Shown: piece by piece, positions 61,065 to 64,000 of the stretch
How the letters are laid out: each line of letters begins with the position of its first letter
Position numbering within the stretch: position 1 is the first letter of the stretch
Assembly: GCF_012935695.1 (NCBI RefSeq)
Contig: NZ_CP052859.1
Coordinates: forward strand, 3,513,001 to 3,577,000
DNA: 64,000 nucleotides
Reading direction: 5' to 3'
From: Pseudomonas sp. ADAK18
GTDB lineage: Bacteria > Pseudomonadota > Gammaproteobacteria > Pseudomonadales > Pseudomonadaceae
Translations under genes and position numbers: made by a program
Notes under the pieces: model-generated
What the model was told of the DNA's origin: nothing
Seen by the model: the letters and a program-made list of their open reading frames with translations, nothing else
Databases searched by the model: none

Positions 61065-61595
61065 TTACTGACTGACGGTCAGCTTGCCCACCATCCCCGC
61101 CTGGTAGTGCCCAGGGATGTTACAAGCAAACTCCAGGGCGCCGGCCTTACTGAAGGTCCAGGTCAGTTCAGCGGTTTTGCCCGGCTCTACCAGTACGCTA
61201 TTAGGGTCGTCGTGCTTCATCCCGCCCATATCGCCATGGCCCATGGCACTGTGGTCCATATCCCCCATCTTCATGCCCGTCGAGGTGAGCATCCCACTGG
61301 ACTGCATCTTGAGCATTTCCTGCTGATGACTGGCGTGCATCGCCGCGTCACCGAGGTTGAATTCATGGAGCAACTGACCTTTGTTGACCAGCACAAAACG
61401 CACGGTCTCACCGGCCTTTACGTCGAGGGACTTGGGAGAAAAGGAAATGTCCTGCAGTAGCACTTCCACGGTACGCGTGGCTTTGGCGGCAGGCGCTGCC
61501 TCACCGAAAGCAAAGGTTTCGGCCGGAGCAGCCAGCACCGGAACACTCAACACCAGCAGGCAACCTGCCAACAACCAGGGTTTACGCAAAAACAT
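61065..61595 (-). CDS. Periplasmic cupredoxin with a Met/His-rich loop
   Basis: A 176-residue exported protein (signal ends about AAP at residue 24) with a C-terminal cupredoxin fold. Type-1 copper ligands are visible as His in LLHEFNLG, and Cys, His and Met in FACNIPGHYQAGMVGKL. Between them a loop rich in Met, His and Asp (MKMGDMDHSAMGHGDM) could bind extra copper. It probably buffers or shuttles copper in the periplasm and is divergent from copR-copS, with a CopR-type box between them. ATG 61595 with GGAG is the likely start; a GTG two codons earlier is possible. Equivalent to PA2807. Confidence 0.88.
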   Translation of the reverse strand: MFLRKPWLLAGCLLVLSVPVLAAPAETFAFGEAAPAAKATRTVEVLLQDISFSPKSLDVKAGETVRFVLVNKGQLLHEFNLGDAAMHASHQQEMLKMQSSGMLTSTGMKMGDMDHSAMGHGDMGGMKHDDPNSVLVEPGKTAELTWTFSKAGALEFACNIPGHYQAGMVGKLTVSQ

Positions 61596-61672
61596 GGTCA
61601 CTCTCCAAAGGGTTTCGAATCAGCCTGTGGGAAACTCTAATGATGCGCTGCTGCCAGTCAGCTGACTGCTAG

Positions 61673-61687
61673 ATTACAACTTTGTCA
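61673..61687. promoter_or_regulatory. CopR-type binding site
   Basis: Minus-strand TGACA-AAGTT-GTAAT, matching the TGACA-N5-GTAAT motif that I recall for CopR of P. aeruginosa. It lies 78 bases from the cupredoxin start and 66 from copR, so it could serve both. Confidence 0.65.
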
Positions 61688-61752
61688 GGTTGGACCTGCG
61701 TCCTGACACCCACGGTATAAAGCCTGCTGTTACCCGTTGCCATGAGCCGCCC

Positions 61753-62433
61753 ATGAAACTGCTGATCGTCGAAGACCAACCGAAAACCGGCCATTACCTG
61801 CGCCAGGGCCTGGCCGAAGCCGGGTTCAACACCGAACTGGTGGCTGACGGCACCACCGGTCAGCACCTGGCGCTGACCGGCGACTACGACTTGTTGATCC
61901 TCGATGTGATGCTGCCAGGCCGCGACGGCTGGCAGATTCTCCAGGCAGTGCGCAGTGCCGGCATGGATATACCGGTGCTGTTCCTGACGGCGCGGGATGC
62001 AGTGGAAGATCGGGTACACGGTCTGGAACTGGGAGCTGACGACTACCTGGTCAAGCCCTTCGCGTTTTCCGAACTGCTGGCCCGGGTGCGCAGCCTGTTG
62101 CGCCGTGGCGGTAGCGCCCCTCAGGAAACCAGCCTGCAATTGGCCGACCTGAGCCTGGACCTGATTCGCCGGCGGGTGGAACGCAACGGCCAGCGCATCG
62201 ACCTGACCGCCAAGGAATTTTCCCTGCTGGAAATGCTGCTACGGCGCCAGGGCGAGGTGCTGCCCAAATCGCTGATCGCTTCCCAGGTCTGGGACATGAA
62301 TTTCGACAGCGACACCAACATCATCGAAGTAGCCATCCGCCGCCTGCGCCTGAAAGTCGATGACAACTTCCCCAACAAGCTGATTCATACCGTGCGTGGC
62401 ATGGGTTACGTGCTTGAAGAGCGCTTCTGCTGA
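61753..62433 (+). CDS. copR: Copper-responsive response regulator CopR
   Basis: A 226-residue OmpR-family regulator. Receiver: [20 protein letters not shown], phosphoacceptor Asp in [25 protein letters not shown], Lys in [14 protein letters not shown]. Winged helix: [20 protein letters not shown] and [32 protein letters not shown]. It belongs to the heavy-metal CusR/CopR subgroup and probably activates cupredoxin and other copper-resistance genes. Its stop shares one base with the copS start (TGATG). Start at ATG 61753 (MKLLIVED). Confidence 0.92.
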   Translation: MKLLIVEDQPKTGHYLRQGLAEAGFNTELVADGTTGQHLALTGDYDLLILDVMLPGRDGWQILQAVRSAGMDIPVLFLTARDAVEDRVHGLELGADDYLVKPFAFSELLARVRSLLRRGGSAPQETSLQLADLSLDLIRRRVERNGQRIDLTAKEFSLLEMLLRRQGEVLPKSLIASQVWDMNFDSDTNIIEVAIRRLRLKVDDNFPNKLIHTVRGMGYVLEERFC

Positions 62434-63788
62434 TGAGGCGAATATCCCTGGCCACCCGCTTGGCGTTGCTGTTTGCTGCCTGTACCGCCGTGGTCTCGTT
62501 GCTGGCAGGTGTACTGTTCAATCGCGCCAGCGAAGCCCACTTCATCGAACTGGATCAACAATTGCTCGACGGCAAGGTGGTGGCGCTGCGCAGCGTCTTA
62601 CAGGGTGCCGACACACTTTCGTTATTTGCCCAGCGTGAAGACCAACTACGCGAAGAACTCCGTCACCAGCCAGACCTGGCCTTGCGGATCAGCGCAGTGG
62701 ACGGCCAGAGCTGGTTCGATGGGGCACCGGGCATCACCTTGCCTGCAAACGCCGGGCTGTACAGTCTGCAAAGCACCGGAACCGACTACCGCGTGTACAA
62801 CGCACCTTTGGTAGCGGGCAAGCCAGATTCCCCGCAACTAAGCCTGATCCTGGACATCACCCACCACCAGCACTTCCTGGAGCGCATGCAGCGCCTGATC
62901 TGGCTGACCGTCGGCCTCTCGGCCCTGGCGACTGCATTGCTCGGTGCCTGGGCGGCTCGCAGTGGGTTGCGACCATTGCGCCGTATGAGCGAGGTCGCCG
63001 CCGGCGTGTCCGCGCACTCCCTGACCCAGCGCCTGCCTCAGGAACAGATGCCCACGGAACTGGCAGAGCTGGCCCAAGCGTTCAATGCCATGCTCGGCCG
63101 GCTGGATGACGCCTTTCAACGTCTTTCAGCGTTTTCCGCCGACATTGCCCATGAACTGCGCACGCCCCTGTCGAACCTGCTGACCCATACACAAGTCATC
63201 CTCACCCAGCCCCGCCCTCTCGAGGATTACCGCGAAGCCTTGCACAGCAACCTGGAAGAGCTGCAATGGATGGCGCAACTGGTCAATGACATGTTGTACC
63301 TGGCCAAGGCCGACCACGGTTTGTTGATACCCAAGCGCGAGCCACTGGAGCTGTCCGATGAGGTGGATGCGTTGTTGGAGTTCTTTGCCCCGCTGGCAGA
63401 AGACGCCAAGGTGAACATGTCCCGGGAAGGCAGCGCCGGCACCCTTGGTGACCGCAGCATGCTGCGCCGGGCGCTTTCCAATCTGCTGGATAACGCGCTG
63501 CGCTTTACCCCGCAAGGTGGGGAAGTCAGCGTGAGGATTGCTGAAGAGACGCAAGGCGTGAGGCTGAGCGTGGAAAATACCGGGGAAGGTATTCCACAGG
63601 CATTACTGCCGAGGTTGTTTGACCGGTTCTACCGGGCGGATCCGGCGCGACATGAAGGTAGCAGCGAGCATGCGGGGCTGGGGTTGGCGATTACCCGCTC
63701 GATAGTGCGGGCTCATGGCGGGACGATTCGGTGTGAGTCGGGGGCGGGATGGACTAGGTTTGTGATTGAGTTGCCGCAGGGGTATTGA
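62433..63788 (+). CDS. copS: Heavy-metal sensor histidine kinase CopS
   Basis: A 451-residue inner-membrane sensor kinase. Two membrane segments (about residues 8-28 and 155-175) enclose a periplasmic domain of some 125 residues with His and Asp residues that may bind copper (ILDITHHQHFLER near its end). Then follow a HAMP domain (RPLRRMSEVAAGVSAHSLTQ), the H-box FSADIAHELRTPLSNLL with the phospho-His, the N-box ALSNLLDNALRFTP and G-boxes VENTGEGIP and HAGLGLAITR. It should control CopR. Overlaps copR by one base. Confidence 0.92.
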   Translation: MRRISLATRLALLFAACTAVVSLLAGVLFNRASEAHFIELDQQLLDGKVVALRSVLQGADTLSLFAQREDQLREELRHQPDLALRISAVDGQSWFDGAPGITLPANAGLYSLQSTGTDYRVYNAPLVAGKPDSPQLSLILDITHHQHFLERMQRLIWLTVGLSALATALLGAWAARSGLRPLRRMSEVAAGVSAHSLTQRLPQEQMPTELAELAQAFNAMLGRLDDAFQRLSAFSADIAHELRTPLSNLLTHTQVILTQPRPLEDYREALHSNLEELQWMAQLVNDMLYLAKADHGLLIPKREPLELSDEVDALLEFFAPLAEDAKVNMSREGSAGTLGDRSMLRRALSNLLDNALRFTPQGGEVSVRIAEETQGVRLSVENTGEGIPQALLPRLFDRFYRADPARHEGSSEHAGLGLAITRSIVRAHGGTIRCESGAGWTRFVIELPQGY

Positions 63789-63806
63789 TGCAAGCTGTAC
63801 CGGCCT

Positions 63807-63892
63807 CTTCGCGAGCAAGCCCGCTCCCACATTTGACCGCGTTCGCCTTGAATGTACTCGGTCAAAATGTGGGAGCGGGCTTGCTCGCGAAG
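63807..63892. repeat. REP-type inverted repeat pair
   Basis: CTTCGCGAGCAAGCCCGCTC and its complement ending GGCTTGCTCGCGAAG, arms about 34 bases. It follows copS and precedes the convergent permease gene. Confidence 0.93.
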
Positions 63893-63905
63893 GCGGTCTT
63901 AGGCT

Positions 63906-64000
63906 TTACGAATACCGAAGGGCATGCGCCGGCTCAATCTTCGCCGCCCGATACGCCGGATAAATCGTCGCCATAAAGCTCAACACAAACCCGGCCGTGC
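63906..64000 (-). CDS. C-terminal end of a LolC/MacB-type ABC permease (continues beyond window)
   Basis: The minus-strand frame ends with TAA at 63906-63908 and encodes about 31 residues reading AGFVLSFMATIYPAYRAAKI and then EPAHALRYS. This is the last membrane segment and the P-x-x-R-A-A-x-x-x-P-A-x-A-L-R-Y end common to LolC/LolE and MacB/FtsX-like permeases. LolCE releases lipoproteins toward the outer membrane; MacB exports other substrates. The short piece does not separate these choices, though the closing LRYS is closest to LolC-type proteins. Confidence 0.75.
   Translation of the reverse strand, partial: TAGFVLSFMATIYPAYRAAKIEPAHALRYS

Noticed and set aside
1..64000. tRNA or rRNA genes
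   Set aside because: No cloverleaf with the conserved T-loop GGTTCRANTCC or rRNA segment was recognised on either strand by eye. A tRNA scan would settle it.

Overview
The window looks like chromosomal DNA of a Pseudomonas of the P. fluorescens group. The evidence is GC-rich housekeeping genes, paired REP-type inverted repeats ending in GTGGGAGC, FabV as the enoyl-ACP reductase, a SpoIIE-type RssB with its STAS partner, a PrtN-family gene, and a right-hand block (tal, rssC, rssB, pilZ, mlaA, HAD, DUF4404, queF, cupredoxin, copR, copS) whose order matches my memory of PA2796-PA2810 in P. aeruginosa. All identifications are from reading; no database search was run.

Left part (1-26.7 kb): metabolic and transport genes, many paired with LysR, TetR or MerR regulators. 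They include the end of an acyl-CoA dehydrogenase, an MFS carrier, a proline-iminopeptidase-like hydrolase lacking its cap region, a purine block (NCS2 permease, PunC, PunR), an ArgD-like aminotransferase, FabV, an LpxO-like hydroxylase, PpnN, an aromatic amino-acid decarboxylase, a RidA-like protein, an AbrB/VapC toxin-antitoxin pair, malate:quinone oxidoreductase, a TetR-controlled sugar isomerase plus epoxide-hydrolase-like pair, and a SoxR-type regulator with an MFS exporter bracketed by two diverged direct repeats.

Accessory patch (26.7-29.3 kb): AT-rich small genes upstream of dusA, including a PrtN-family activator gene, two unknown proteins and a 10-bp tandem repeat. They lie between two exact 16-bp inverted repeats. 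Beside dusA, in a frame broken by one stop codon, is the N-terminus of a decayed tyrosine integrase whose reading frame runs into one of these repeats. This fits a worn-down island at the dusA integration hotspot.

Exopolysaccharide locus (30.3-54.7 kb): uppP, two receiver-less winged-helix regulators around an unknown protein, a WcaJ-type initiating transferase, a YjbE-H/group-4-capsule set (yjbE, wza/gfcE, gfcB, gfcC, yjbH), galE, galU, an orphan phosphomannomutase domain-IV protein, and a wzb-wzc-glycosyltransferase-pyruvyltransferase-wzx-wzy-acyltransferase-SGNH operon, with a secreted glycosidase at the end. It is a Wzx/Wzy pathway with one glycosyltransferase beside the initiator, which suggests a two-sugar repeat, pyruvylated and acylated. 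This would suit a marginalan-like galactoglucan. A near-ideal CRP/Vfr site and a JUMPstart/ops-like element lie in the leaders.

Right part (54.9-64 kb): the conserved tal-to-copS block, with a clear Pho box before a phosphonatase-like protein that lacks the catalytic Asp, and a CopR-type box between the cupredoxin and copRS. The window ends in the C-terminus of a LolC/MacB-type permease.
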